A stretch of 64,000 bases of DNA from Mucilaginibacter sp. L196 (GTDB taxonomy: Bacteria; Bacteroidota; Bacteroidia; Sphingobacteriales; Sphingobacteriaceae), in contig NZ_LMUO01000009.1 in assembly GCF_009765905.1 (NCBI RefSeq), positions 34,800 to 98,799 of the forward strand, read 5' to 3'. The notes under the pieces were generated by a model. The model worked only from the letters and a program-made list of their open reading frames with translations. It had not been told where the DNA came from and did not search any database. Below, one piece after another: positions 18,340 to 27,773 of this stretch (position 1 is its first letter; every line of letters begins with the position of its first letter). A program made the translations under genes and the position numbers.

Positions 18340-21300
18340 ATGTTGAAACTCAAATACCTCACTTTTGTATTATCCATATTCTTTGTTTTGTCGTCAAATG
18401 CCCAGCAATCGCCAGCTTATTGGGTAAACAAAACTTACCGCACAGCTACCGATCTGCTAAATGCCGGTAAATATGCATCGGCTGCCGAGCAATTCCGGCA
18501 GGTAGAGAACGCCACATATAAAACAACCACCCAAAAGCAGTTTGAATCCGAAATATCGTTATTAAAAGAAAACGCTCAATATTACGAGGCCTTCTGCGCC
18601 TTGCAATTAGGCAATGATGATGCCGAAAGCATGTTCCTGCGTTTTATAAAGGAATATCCCGAAAACCCTTTAGCTAAGCTGGCTTATTTCCAGATAGGTA
18701 AATCATATTTCAAACAACAAAAATATGAGGATGCTTTACGCTGGTTTGATAAGGTACAAGCAGGAGAGTTAAGCGGTAGCGAAAATACCGAATACAAGTT
18801 TTTAAAAGGCTATGCGTATTTCTCCATAAACGATTACAAAAATGCGCAGGAGCTTTTTGCTGAGGTGAAAAACCACCATTCAAAATACACAGAAGACGCT
18901 ACTTATTATTTCGCTTATATTTCTTATTTAAATAAAGACTACCATCTAGCATTGGTGAACTTTGAAAAATTAAAGAATTCTAAAAAATACGAGGATAGCT
19001 ACCCATATTACATCACGGCCGTTTACTTTTTAGATAAGCGCTATGATGATGTACTTGCCTACGCTATCCCAATCTTGAATACCACGCACCAGCAGCACGA
19101 AACCGAAATGCTGCGTATAGTTGGCTCATCCTATTTTGCTAAGGCTGATTATGATAAAGCGGTTAATTATTTCAGCCGTTTCCAGGATGAAGATCAGGGT
19201 AAAACCCAAAGCACACAGGATAGCTACGAAATTGGTTATACTTATTATAAGGTCGGCAACAATGCCAAAGCGGCTGTTGAACTGGAAAAACTGGTTGATC
19301 ACGATGACATCTACAGCCAAAGTGGTGATTATACCCTTGGTAATGTTTTCCTTCAAATGGGTAACAAGCAAAGCGCCCGCAACGCCTTCCTTGGTGCATC
19401 TAAGCTAAATTTCGATTATAAGTTACAGGAAGACGCGCTTTATCAATACGCCAAACTATCGTACGAGCTTGATTTTAACTTAGAGGCGCTTAACGCTACA
19501 CGCAAATACTTAAAGAACTACCCACGGTCAACCCGTACCGAAGAAGTTAAAATATTATTAGGCGAAGAGTTACTAAACTCCCACAATTATGCCGAAGCGG
19601 TTGATATTTTGGAGCCGATACAAAACAAGTCTCAAAGCGCGCGTATCGCCTATCAAAAGGTTGCTTACTACCGAGGTTTGCAGTTTTACAACGAAAGGGC
19701 ATTTGAAAACGCGATAGGTATATTCCTTCGTTCATTAAAATTCCCGGAAGATTCAAAAATTACGGCTTTAACCACTTATTGGATGGCCGAGGCGATGTAT
19801 GAGGTGCGCAAATATGATGAGTCGGTTGAGACTTTCCAGCAGTTTTTAGATATGCCAGAGTCAAGGGAAACAGACGTTCATAACTACGCCAATTATGCTT
19901 TGGCTTACGCGGCATTTGGCGGCGAAAAATACAGAACGGCGGCTACCTACTTCCAGAAGTTTTTAGCAGGCGACGAAAAAGATACCGCCACCACTAATGA
20001 TGCCATAGCACGCCTGGCCGATAGTTATTTTGTGCTAAAAAGCTATAACGATGCCTTAACATATTATGATAGGATCATAGCTAAGCATAACTCAAGCGAA
20101 GACTATGCTTTATTTCAACGCGGCATAATACAAGGCTTGCAGGGGTCGCAGGATAATAAGATAGCCACCCTTACCGAAGTGCTTAACCGTTTCCCTAACT
20201 CCGATTATGCTGATGATGCATCGTTTGAAATAGCTTATGCTTATTTCCTTAAAAATGATGGTCCGACAGCTAAAACTGATCTGGAGGCCATGATCGCTAA
20301 ATATCCGCATAGCAGCTATGTGCCACGGGCGTTGGCGACAATAGGTTTGATAGATTACAATGCCGGTAATGATGATCTGGCTGTTGAATCATTCAAAAAA
20401 GTAATCGCGGATTACTCTTCGACAGACGAGGCTAAGCAATCCCTGAAACAGATCCAGAAAATATATACCGATAAAGGCGATGCGCAAACCTTTATAACCT
20501 ATGCGGCAACCACACCTATAGGTAACTACACCAGTGCTGAGCAGGAAGATATTATGTTCACCGCAGCGAACAACCTGTACCTGCGTGGCGATTGGAATGG
20601 CACCGTAAATGCGGTAAATGCTTATTTTGATAAGTTCCCAACCAAACCTATCTACAATAAACAAGCAAGGTTCATCAGGGCCGAAAGTTTGGTTGCTCTT
20701 GGTAAACCTGCCGATGCCGTAATTGATTACAACGTAATATTAAACGACTGGACAAGCACTTATACCGAGAAATCACTCATCAGCATGGCTAAGCTTTATA
20801 TCGCGCAGCAAAAATATAATGACGCGGTGGTGTTTTTGAAAAAGCTGGAAATAAACTCCGAGTATAAAGAGGATTATACCTTCGCTATAAATAACCTGTT
20901 ATTGTGCTATGCGCAAATGGGTATGGCTGATGATGCACTTAACTATGTGAAGCAAGTACGTGCAAACGACAAGTCATCACAGGAAGATAAGTTTAAAACA
21001 GGCTTATACGCTGGTCAGGCTTATTTGGCTAAAGGTGATACCACCCGTGCTATTAACGAATTTGATTACACTATAAGCAATACCAAAACGGTTGCCGCTG
21101 CCGAGGCAAAATATAACGTAGCCTATATTGATTACCTGAAACATCGATACAAAACATCACAAAAAACATGTTTCGATTTGGCTAAGGATTTTCCTAACTA
21201 CGATTATTGGATCGCCAAAACCTATATCTTACTGGCTGATGATTATACCGGGTTAAAGGATAACTTCCAGGCAAAAGCTACACTGCAAAGTATAATTGAC

Positions 21301-21456
21301 AACTACAAAGGCAACGACGATATATTACTAACCGCTAAACAAAAGTTGGCTGCGTTGAGTGGTAAAACTTATGAGCCGCCTGTAGCAGCGCCAGATACTA
21401 CACAAAACGTTAAACCGGACACTACAACTACTAAACCTGCAGGCAATGGTAATTAA
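18340..21456 (+). CDS. Large periplasmic TPR protein
   Basis: 1038 residues, signal peptide (LTFVLSIFFVLSSNAQ), then tetratricopeptide repeats through nearly the whole chain (for example LAYFQIGKSYFKQQKYEDAL, YYKVGNNAKAAVELEKL, RLADSYFVLKSYNDALTYYD). The C-terminal 30 residues are Pro/Thr-rich. BamD/YbgF-like repeat units suggest a scaffold in the envelope. It overlaps or nearly overlaps the following barrel gene and heads a cluster with HU-SPOR, ExbB, ExbD and TonB, which supports a role in outer membrane energisation or cell-envelope coordination. Confidence 0.88.
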   Translation: MLKLKYLTFVLSIFFVLSSNAQQSPAYWVNKTYRTATDLLNAGKYASAAEQFRQVENATYKTTTQKQFESEISLLKENAQYYEAFCALQLGNDDAESMFLRFIKEYPENPLAKLAYFQIGKSYFKQQKYEDALRWFDKVQAGELSGSENTEYKFLKGYAYFSINDYKNAQELFAEVKNHHSKYTEDATYYFAYISYLNKDYHLALVNFEKLKNSKKYEDSYPYYITAVYFLDKRYDDVLAYAIPILNTTHQQHETEMLRIVGSSYFAKADYDKAVNYFSRFQDEDQGKTQSTQDSYEIGYTYYKVGNNAKAAVELEKLVDHDDIYSQSGDYTLGNVFLQMGNKQSARNAFLGASKLNFDYKLQEDALYQYAKLSYELDFNLEALNATRKYLKNYPRSTRTEEVKILLGEELLNSHNYAEAVDILEPIQNKSQSARIAYQKVAYYRGLQFYNERAFENAIGIFLRSLKFPEDSKITALTTYWMAEAMYEVRKYDESVETFQQFLDMPESRETDVHNYANYALAYAAFGGEKYRTAATYFQKFLAGDEKDTATTNDAIARLADSYFVLKSYNDALTYYDRIIAKHNSSEDYALFQRGIIQGLQGSQDNKIATLTEVLNRFPNSDYADDASFEIAYAYFLKNDGPTAKTDLEAMIAKYPHSSYVPRALATIGLIDYNAGNDDLAVESFKKVIADYSSTDEAKQSLKQIQKIYTDKGDAQTFITYAATTPIGNYTSAEQEDIMFTAANNLYLRGDWNGTVNAVNAYFDKFPTKPIYNKQARFIRAESLVALGKPADAVIDYNVILNDWTSTYTEKSLISMAKLYIAQQKYNDAVVFLKKLEINSEYKEDYTFAINNLLLCYAQMGMADDALNYVKQVRANDKSSQEDKFKTGLYAGQAYLAKGDTTRAINEFDYTISNTKTVAAAEAKYNVAYIDYLKHRYKTSQKTCFDLAKDFPNYDYWIAKTYILLADDYTGLKDNFQAKATLQSIIDNYKGNDDILLTAKQKLAALSGKTYEPPVAAPDTTQNVKPDTTTTKPAGNGN

Positions 21457-21487
21457 CAGGATGATGACCACAAACACGAGACAAGTA

Positions 21488-23323
21488 ATGAAATTACGCT
21501 ATATATATACGCTGCTTACCTTAATATCGTTGCTGTATTTTGCCCCGGCAAATGCGCAAACCAAACACAAGACTAAAAAAGCTGCTGCTAAAACTGTTGC
21601 TAAAAAGCCTGCAAAAAAAGCAGTTAAAACTGCATCTACCCAAAAATCGGATGCGAAAAGAATTGGCGATGCCGTAGCAAAAACAAATTCAGCTGCGGAT
21701 ACAGCAAAATCAGGAGGTAATAATCCTAATAAAAACAGCAATAGCCTGTCGGAGGAGATTGTAGTTACAACCGATTACAAACCGGTTTTGGCCGATGCGG
21801 TAAAAATAAGGCGTAACCCTGATCTGGAAGATGCTACACCTTATAAAGCGCCTTTAACTTATACGCCGCTGGATATTAGATTGGAGCAAAATAGCGACAT
21901 CCGCCAGTTAGATGCCATGAAAATGCCTGCCCAGCAGGATTCTATTCCAACAAATAACTTTATACAGGTTGGTTTGGGGAACTTGAAAACCACTTACGGC
22001 GAAGGGTATTTCAGTACCGGCCCTGATCAGGGTCTACAAGCAGGTGGTTATTTTAAGCACCTTGCCGAGCAGGGTAGCCTTAATAAACAAAATGAAAGCA
22101 CTAACGAGGTTGGCATATTTGGTAAAAGCGTAGGAGCAACCAACTCGCTTAACGGCCGTATCGACTATAAATATAATAGCAATTATTTTTATGGTTACGA
22201 TCAGGCGGATCCAACAACTGAAATTACCCCGGGTAAACAACATTTCAGCATACTAAGCGCCGAAGGTGACCTGGCAAAAAACTTTGCTGATGTACCTAAT
22301 GATTTTACTTACGCCCTAAAGCTTAAAGGTTATACCTATAGCGATGCTTACGATGCCCGCGAAAGTAATGTGGTATTATCAGGCTTTGTAAATGAAACCG
22401 TTAAACAATTTTATGCAGGTGTAGCCGGTTCGTTAGATCTCACTACCCAAAAAGATAGCCTGTATAATTATAACAATAGCTTGTTGCGTATAAACCCATA
22501 TATCAAATTTCAGGGTGATATGTATAAGATAGATGCAGGTGTTAACATTGTTGATCAGTTTGGCTTTAGCAGCAACTTCTACATATTCCCGGCAGCAAAA
22601 TTGGAGTTACAGGTTATACCAAAATATGTACGCTTATTTGTTGAAGCCAAGGGCGATGTAAATAAATCTACCTTATTGGATTTTTCAACCGTTAACCCTT
22701 TTATCGGTCAAAATATCGACATCAAAAATTCGGTCGACAAATTGGATCTGAGCGCTGGTTTAAAAGGAACATTAGCGCCGGGACTTAGCTTTAAGGCCTT
22801 TATTTTCCGCAACAGCGTTAAGTATATGCCGCTAATGGTAAGCAATTTTGGCCCGGGTGGTAATAAGTTTGCTGTTGTTTATGATAACGGCGATTCGCGC
22901 GTTAACGGGTTTACCGGCGAGCTGGACTACAAAGCATCTGACGATGTGGACGTATTTGGCCGTGTAGAGTTTAAAGATTACCAGATGGCACAACAGGTAC
23001 AAGCCTGGAACTTACCGAAGTTTAAATTAACCGCCGGTACCGCCATCCATATTAACCGTAAAGTTGATATTACAGGTTCGTTATTATTACGTGGTACAAC
23101 TTATGATATCCCTTATGCTGATGCTTTAACACCCAAAAGCACGGTTACACCAACCACAATTGGCTCTTTTGTTGATTTAAGCGGTGGTGTTAATTATAAG
23201 GCTACCAATAAGATCAGCATTTTTGTAAAAGTAAATAACATCCTTGATCGCTCAAATGCAACCTGGCTATATTACCCCGATTATGGATTTAATGTATTCG
23301 GTGGAGTTGGTTTTGCTTTTTAA
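21488..23323 (+). CDS. TonB-dependent-receptor-like outer membrane barrel
   Basis: 611 residues from ATG 21488, which begins a clean signal peptide (LRYIYTLLTLISLLYFAPANAQ region); the frame is open further upstream into the TPR gene but an earlier start would bury the leader. After the leader comes a Lys/Ala-rich linker (about residues 25-85), then EEIVVTTDYKPVLADAVKIRRNP, which looks like a TonB-box/plug entry, then beta strands to a terminal strand GFNVFGGVGFAF with Phe at the end. There is no full plug domain, so it may be a barrel partner of the TPR protein. Confidence 0.82.
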   Translation: MKLRYIYTLLTLISLLYFAPANAQTKHKTKKAAAKTVAKKPAKKAVKTASTQKSDAKRIGDAVAKTNSAADTAKSGGNNPNKNSNSLSEEIVVTTDYKPVLADAVKIRRNPDLEDATPYKAPLTYTPLDIRLEQNSDIRQLDAMKMPAQQDSIPTNNFIQVGLGNLKTTYGEGYFSTGPDQGLQAGGYFKHLAEQGSLNKQNESTNEVGIFGKSVGATNSLNGRIDYKYNSNYFYGYDQADPTTEITPGKQHFSILSAEGDLAKNFADVPNDFTYALKLKGYTYSDAYDARESNVVLSGFVNETVKQFYAGVAGSLDLTTQKDSLYNYNNSLLRINPYIKFQGDMYKIDAGVNIVDQFGFSSNFYIFPAAKLELQVIPKYVRLFVEAKGDVNKSTLLDFSTVNPFIGQNIDIKNSVDKLDLSAGLKGTLAPGLSFKAFIFRNSVKYMPLMVSNFGPGGNKFAVVYDNGDSRVNGFTGELDYKASDDVDVFGRVEFKDYQMAQQVQAWNLPKFKLTAGTAIHINRKVDITGSLLLRGTTYDIPYADALTPKSTVTPTTIGSFVDLSGGVNYKATNKISIFVKVNNILDRSNATWLYYPDYGFNVFGGVGFAF

Positions 23324-23327
23324 AAAG

Positions 23328-23535
23328 TGTTTTAAAATGAGCCCATGTTGTTTTATCTAAGCACAAAAACAAAGCGTCATTGCGAGGAGTGTAACGACGT
23401 GGCAATCCCCGGCTCTGCAGATGTAAACCATGTCATTGCGAGGTACGAGGCAATCGCACGAAAGCAAGGCGAACTATGCAAGGTTCGCGATTGCTTCGTA
23501 CCTCGCAATGACATGGTTTTTATCATTTTAAACAA
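23328..23535. mobile_element. MITE-like repeat, copy 1
   Basis: About 208 bp. The ends form an imperfect inverted repeat (GTTTTAAAATGAGCCCATG left; TGGTTTTTATCATTTTAAAC right). Inside are the GTCATTGCGAGG..CCTCGCAATGAC arms that form a long palindrome. A second copy with the same outer ends lies at 29667-29882. It encodes no protein. Confidence 0.7.
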
Positions 23536-23573
23536 ACTTTGTAAATTTTATAATTAAGTTTACTTTTAGCAAA

Positions 23574-24692
23574 ATGGATGTAGCCTATTATTTAAGCGAA
23601 CTGTTAATGCAAAATGGCGAGGTAAATGTACCCGGCCTTGGTTATTTTGTGCAGTTAAAAGTTGATGGCTATTATGATAACACGCAAAATAAATTCTATC
23701 CGCCCACTAGTAAAATACAATTCGACCAGCAATACGATGATGATAGGGTGCTGTTGCAATATATAGCCGATAAAAAGAGAATTTCGCTGGCATCATCAAA
23801 ATACTTCACCGCTAAATTTATTGATAATTTAAGGCAGGAGGCCATGGTTAAGGAAGTACCTCTGGCTGATTTAGGTACGCTCCATTTTGAGGATACCAGG
23901 TTGCATTTTAAACCTGCCGAAGTTTTACCCATTGATCCCGCATATTATGGCTATCAACCGGTTGAAATCAGCAAATTGGACGGTACCTCATTCCATGAAC
24001 AACTGGAAAAAGAAATGCCACGCCCTGAACCGATTGTTTCAATAGGCACACCTCCTGTACAGGAGCAAACCATAGAGCCATCGGTTTCGCAGGAAGAAGA
24101 GTTTATATTTAGTGGCAGAGGATATTCAGACGAAGAAGTAGAAGAAAAAAACAATAACTGGATATGGATAACCATAACGGCAGTTGTTCTATTAGGAATA
24201 ATCGGTGTATTTTCATTGTATAAATTTAACCCGGCTGTATATAACAGGCTAATTGGAATCCAACAACCTGCACCAATCATATTAAAAACACCGGTAAAAC
24301 ACGACACCACAAAAACAATAACCCCGGTTATTAAAGCGGATTCGACTGCTAGCAGTACAAAAAAAGTAATAGCTGATACTACGGCAAAACCGATGAACGT
24401 TAATACAGCAGCTCCGGTTATTACAGCAGCGCCAATTGATACTTTTTCCAGAGTTAGGTATGAATTATTAGGCGGTGCGTTCCAAACCATTGCAGAAGCC
24501 AACAGAACGATTAGAAATTATAAAAGACTTGGTTTTGAAGCCAGGATAGTTAAAAATGCCCCCGGTAGATTATTCAAAGTAACATTAGGTACGTATTTTA
24601 CAACTGATGATGCAATAAATGCTATGCATGCCATACAAAAGACCGGAAAAATTAGTGAGATAAGCATACAACCCTATAATCCCAAAAAATGA
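23574..24692 (+). CDS. HU-CCDC81/SPOR-domain membrane protein
   Basis: 372 residues. N-terminal about 1-115: HU-like CCDC81 pair (LSELLMQNGEVNVPGLGYF and PLADLGTLHFE), as in Bacteroidota proteins of this layout. A Pro/Glu linker, one transmembrane helix (WIWITITAVVLLGIIGVFSLY, about residues 198-218), a Thr/Lys/Ala linker and a C-terminal SPOR domain (about 295-370, LLGGAFQTIAEANRTIRNYK) that binds denuded peptidoglycan at division sites. The HU-like part faces the cytoplasm, the SPOR part the periplasm. Its stop codon overlaps the exbB start (ATGA). Confidence 0.9.
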   Translation: MDVAYYLSELLMQNGEVNVPGLGYFVQLKVDGYYDNTQNKFYPPTSKIQFDQQYDDDRVLLQYIADKKRISLASSKYFTAKFIDNLRQEAMVKEVPLADLGTLHFEDTRLHFKPAEVLPIDPAYYGYQPVEISKLDGTSFHEQLEKEMPRPEPIVSIGTPPVQEQTIEPSVSQEEEFIFSGRGYSDEEVEEKNNNWIWITITAVVLLGIIGVFSLYKFNPAVYNRLIGIQQPAPIILKTPVKHDTTKTITPVIKADSTASSTKKVIADTTAKPMNVNTAAPVITAAPIDTFSRVRYELLGGAFQTIAEANRTIRNYKRLGFEARIVKNAPGRLFKVTLGTYFTTDDAINAMHAIQKTGKISEISIQPYNPKK

Positions 24693-25399
24693 GTTTATTA
24701 CTACAGGTAACAGATACCGCGCACAAGATAGCAGACACAGTAAAGAATCTTTCACAAACCGGCGGGGCCACAACGGGTGATACCCTTCGTTTCGGCGATT
24801 TATTGGTTAAGGGTGGCGTCATCATGATACCGATTGGTCTTTTGGCCATTTTAGGTTTGGTTATATTTTTTGAACGATATTTCACCATCCGCAAAGCTTC
24901 AAAAAGTGATGCTAACCTGTTAATGCAGGTACGTTCGAGCATACTTACCGGTAATTTACAATCAGCTGTTGCTATCTGCAAAAACAGTAACTCGCCGCTT
25001 GGCCGTATGTTGCAAAAGGGTTTGTTAAGGATAGGCCGGCCGATAAAAGATATTGAAGGCGCTATTGAAAATATAGGCAAACTGGAAGTTGCCAAGCTTG
25101 ATAAGAATATCGGTATCCTGGGTATTATTGCAGGTATTGCCCCAATGTTCGGCTTTTTGGGTACTATTTATGGTGTAATTAAAATATTTTATGACATCGC
25201 GCAATCAGGTAATCTGAGTATTGGTGTTATATCCGGTGGTTTGTATGTGAAGATGGTAACAGCTGCCGCAGGTTTGTTTGTGGGGATGGTTGCCTATATA
25301 TTCTACCACATTTTAAATATGATGGTTGATAAGGTAATATTAAAATTAGAGACTGACGCCATTGAATTTATTGACCTGTTAGAGGAGCCAAGCAAATGA
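24689..25399 (+). CDS. exbB: ExbB/TolQ-family proton channel protein
   Basis: 236 residues with three or four hydrophobic helices. The MotA/TolQ/ExbB channel core is visible around LGIIAGIAPMFGFLGTIYGVIKIF and the following ISGGLYVKMVTAAAGLFVGMVAYIFYH helix pair. It forms the proton channel that powers a TonB- or Tol-like system. Start overlaps the SPOR gene by 4 bp and its end overlaps exbD by 4 bp, so translation is coupled. The gene order SPOR-ExbB-ExbD-TonB is widespread in Bacteroidota. Confidence 0.92.
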   Translation: MSLLLQVTDTAHKIADTVKNLSQTGGATTGDTLRFGDLLVKGGVIMIPIGLLAILGLVIFFERYFTIRKASKSDANLLMQVRSSILTGNLQSAVAICKNSNSPLGRMLQKGLLRIGRPIKDIEGAIENIGKLEVAKLDKNIGILGIIAGIAPMFGFLGTIYGVIKIFYDIAQSGNLSIGVISGGLYVKMVTAAAGLFVGMVAYIFYHILNMMVDKVILKLETDAIEFIDLLEEPSK

Positions 25400-25794
25400 A
25401 TTTAAGTAACAGGAAAAAAAGGATTGCTGCCGAAGTACAAACCTCAGCGATGAACGATATTATGTTCTTCCTGCTGTTGTTTTTCCTTATCGCGTCAACA
25501 ATAACCAATCCTAACGTTATTAAATTAACGCTGCCAAAATCGTCAACAAGCCAGTCGGAATCTAAAAAGACCATTAATGTGTCTATTACCGGCGATCTGA
25601 AATACTATGTTGACAAAAAGCAAGTAAGCGTTGATGACCTGCAATCCGCAATATCAGCATTTAAAACACCTGATGCTGATTTAACCATTGTGTTATACGT
25701 TGATAAAACAGTAGCCATACAAAACGCGGTGCAGGTAATGGACGTGGCACAAAAAATGAATATAAAACTGGTACTGGCAACAGAACCGAAATAG
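25396..25794 (+). CDS. exbD: ExbD/TolR-family protein
   Basis: 132 residues: short cytoplasmic N-terminus (NRKKRIAAEVQTSAMNDIMF), one transmembrane helix (FFLLLFFLIASTI) with the functionally required acidic residue just before it (Asp in MNDIMFFLL), then a periplasmic TolR-like domain. Partner of ExbB in the proton-driven complex. Its start overlaps the exbB stop. A cruciform-forming repeat separates it from tonB. Confidence 0.92.
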   Translation: MNLSNRKKRIAAEVQTSAMNDIMFFLLLFFLIASTITNPNVIKLTLPKSSTSQSESKKTINVSITGDLKYYVDKKQVSVDDLQSAISAFKTPDADLTIVLYVDKTVAIQNAVQVMDVAQKMNIKLVLATEPK

Positions 25795-25798
25795 AGTT

Positions 25799-25875
25799 TA
25801 GTATCAAGTAATTAGTATCAAGTAGCAAGACAAAAGGCTACTGTACTAGCTACTTGATACTAGCTACTTGATACC
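25799..25875. repeat. Palindromic repeat between exbD and tonB
   Basis: TAGTATCAAGTA occurs twice at the left and TAGCTACTTGATAC twice at the right, so the halves pair into a long imperfect cruciform of about 77 bp directly upstream of the tonB start codon. Confidence 0.75.
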
Positions 25876-25878
25876 AAC

Positions 25879-26688
25879 ATGGAGTACAGAGAAGAAAATA
25901 ACTATCCCAAAGCATTTTTAGCAACAGGCATTATCCTGGCGGCACTAATGGCTATGTGTTATTTTATGGTATTCACCCCGCCGCCAAAGCCCGATGAAGG
26001 CACAGGCGGCATCCTGGTTAACTATGGTACAACAGATGCCGGTATGGGAGACGATTACATGAGTGTAGATCAACCCTCGGTAGCCGAAAAGGCCAATCAT
26101 ACCCTGCCAACCAAAGCAACCCCTGCGCCACCTACCGAGCAAAAAACACAGGTTGATAACAGCGACAAAAAGATAGTCACCCAAAATAACGAGGATGCCC
26201 CCGCGGTAACTACAAATAGTAAAAAGCCTAGCAATACCGTAGCAACGCAGGCAACTAAAACAGTAGCCAAACCTGTGGTTAACCAAAACGCGCTTTACAA
26301 AGGTAAAACCAACAACGGTACCGGCTCTGGCGATGGTACTACCAATACTCCCGGTAACCAGGGTAAGCCTACAGGCAGCACGCTAACCAACAACTACAAT
26401 GGCACAGGATCAGGCAATGGTGGTAACCTTAGCCTTGGACAACGTAGCTTTGTTACCCGCCCGGTAGTTACTGATGAAAAGCGGAGAACCGGAAAGATTG
26501 TTATTGATATACATGTAGATAAAAACGGTAACGTTATTTATGCTGAATCTGGCCGCGGTACTACCATGACAGATTATGACCTGATACAAAAGTGCGAGAA
26601 CGCTGTTAGAAGCGCCAAAATTAACGCAGTTGAAACCGCGCCTGATACCCAGCAAGGCACTGTAGTATTTGTGTTCAAAGTGAACTAG
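25879..26688 (+). CDS. tonB: TonB-family energy transducer
   Basis: 269 residues. One N-terminal transmembrane helix (FLATGIILAALMAMCYFMVF, about residues 13-32), a long Thr/Asn/Lys/Pro-rich linker (about 60-190) with Gly-rich low-complexity repeats (GTGSG), and a C-terminal TonB-like domain (about 195-268, RTGKIVIDIHVDKNGNVI, ending VVFVFKVN). Transmits energy from ExbBD to outer membrane proteins. The linker is Gly/Thr/Asn-rich rather than the classic Pro-Lys type. Confidence 0.88.
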   Translation: MEYREENNYPKAFLATGIILAALMAMCYFMVFTPPPKPDEGTGGILVNYGTTDAGMGDDYMSVDQPSVAEKANHTLPTKATPAPPTEQKTQVDNSDKKIVTQNNEDAPAVTTNSKKPSNTVATQATKTVAKPVVNQNALYKGKTNNGTGSGDGTTNTPGNQGKPTGSTLTNNYNGTGSGNGGNLSLGQRSFVTRPVVTDEKRRTGKIVIDIHVDKNGNVIYAESGRGTTMTDYDLIQKCENAVRSAKINAVETAPDTQQGTVVFVFKVN

Positions 26689-26945
26689 ATTAATCCTCCA
26701 GTCATTGTTTCGTTCCTCACAGCAATGAGAAAAGTGTTTTTCACCTCTTTCCGCCGCAGGCGAAGAGAGGTCGGCCAGCGAAGCGTAGTCGGGTGAGTCA
26801 ATCGCCGCCAAACCTCTTGATTCTCCTTCCAAATTGTCATTTCAAACGTAGAGAGAAATCTTCTACGACTTTCATCTCCACCATGTCCTCACAATGACAA
26901 TCTTTTTGATCGTCTATTTTTTCTCAAAAAACGCTAACTTTAATT
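26689..26945. repeat. Non-coding interval with degenerate REP-like palindromes
   Basis: Contains GTCATTG..CAATGAG, a CCTCTTTCCGCCG..CGAAGAGAGG hairpin region and a CCTCACAATGAC end. No gene supported. Confidence 0.55.
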
Positions 26946-27554
26946 ATGGAACAATATAATGTGGATGTACACGACTATATCCAAAAAGCCGCGCCATTTG
27001 CAAAACCCATACTTAATCACATTCGCGAGGTGGTGCACTCGTCTTCGCCATTAATTACAGAAACTATAAAATGGGGCATGCCCTTTTTTGAATATAAAGG
27101 ATCAATTTGCCAGATGGCCGCTTTTAAACAGCATTGCGCATTTGGTTTTTGGAAAGCATCATTACTGGACGACCCACAAGGCTTGTTAAAAATAGGGGAG
27201 GCCGCTGCAGGTAGCTTCGGACGGATAAATACAATTGACGATCTTCCCTCTGATGAAACCATCATCCATTTTGTATTGCAGGCAATACAAAACAACGAAT
27301 CAGGAAAGAAAGCTCCGGTTGTTAAAAAAGCAACTGTCGAAAAGAAAGAACTTGTTGTTCCTGATTATTTTGAAGCATTACTGAATGAGCATCCTAAAGC
27401 CAAAGAAACGTTTGAAAAATTCAGCTATTCGCATAAAAAAGAATATCTGGAATGGATAATTGAAGCCAAAACTGATGCTACCCGACAAAAACGATTAGAT
27501 ACTACCATTGATTGGTTAATCGAAGGTAAATCACGAATGTGGAAGTATAAATAG
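26946..27554 (+). CDS. YdeI/OmpD-associated protein with DUF1801 domain
   Basis: 202 residues, cytoplasmic. The N-terminal half is a DUF1801-like domain (LNHIREVVHSSSPLITETIKWGMPFFEYKGSICQM region), and the C-terminal half a YdeI/OmpD-associated domain (FEALLNEHPKAKETFEKFSYSHKKEYLEWI). This fusion is common in Bacteroidota. Homologues have been linked to peptide or bacteriocin resistance, but the biochemical function is unknown. Single gene, flanked by repeats on both sides. Confidence 0.85.
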   Translation: MEQYNVDVHDYIQKAAPFAKPILNHIREVVHSSSPLITETIKWGMPFFEYKGSICQMAAFKQHCAFGFWKASLLDDPQGLLKIGEAAAGSFGRINTIDDLPSDETIIHFVLQAIQNNESGKKAPVVKKATVEKKELVVPDYFEALLNEHPKAKETFEKFSYSHKKEYLEWIIEAKTDATRQKRLDTTIDWLIEGKSRMWKYK

Positions 27555-27579
27555 CTCGGAAACTAAGAATGATAAACCT

Positions 27580-27696
27580 ATCGTCATTGCGAGGTACGAA
27601 GCAATCTCTATACTTTACAGAGTCGCTTTGCAGGTTCATACCTTTCTAATCGCCTTGCCTACGTAGAGATTGCTTCGTTCCTCGCAATGACGCTCT
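27580..27696. repeat. REP-like palindromic repeat
   Basis: CGTCATTGCGAGGTACGAAGCAATC at the left (quoted in part) pairs with GATTGCTTCGTTCCTCGCAATGACG at the right. Same family as the arms inside the MITE-like copies, without the MITE ends on the right. Confidence 0.75.
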
Positions 27697-27757
27697 ATTT
27701 CTATATCGCCACAAAAAAATAATTCTAAAATCAAACATACCGCATACCAAATACTCT

Positions 27758-27765
27758 TATTTTTG
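27758..27765 (+). promoter_or_regulatory. Bacteroidota -7 promoter core TATTTTTG
   Basis: TAnnTTTG match ending 8 bp before the mtgA ATG at 27774, so the leader would be only a few bases. Confidence 0.5.
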
Positions 27766-27773
27766 CACGCGAT

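Noticed and set aside
23345-23557. 70-codon plus-strand frame
   Set aside because: It is the translation of a MITE-like repeat with its CATTGCGAGG arms.
23954-24502. 182-codon minus-strand frame
   Set aside because: Antisense to the HU-SPOR gene; open because of that gene's Thr/Lys/Ala-rich linker.
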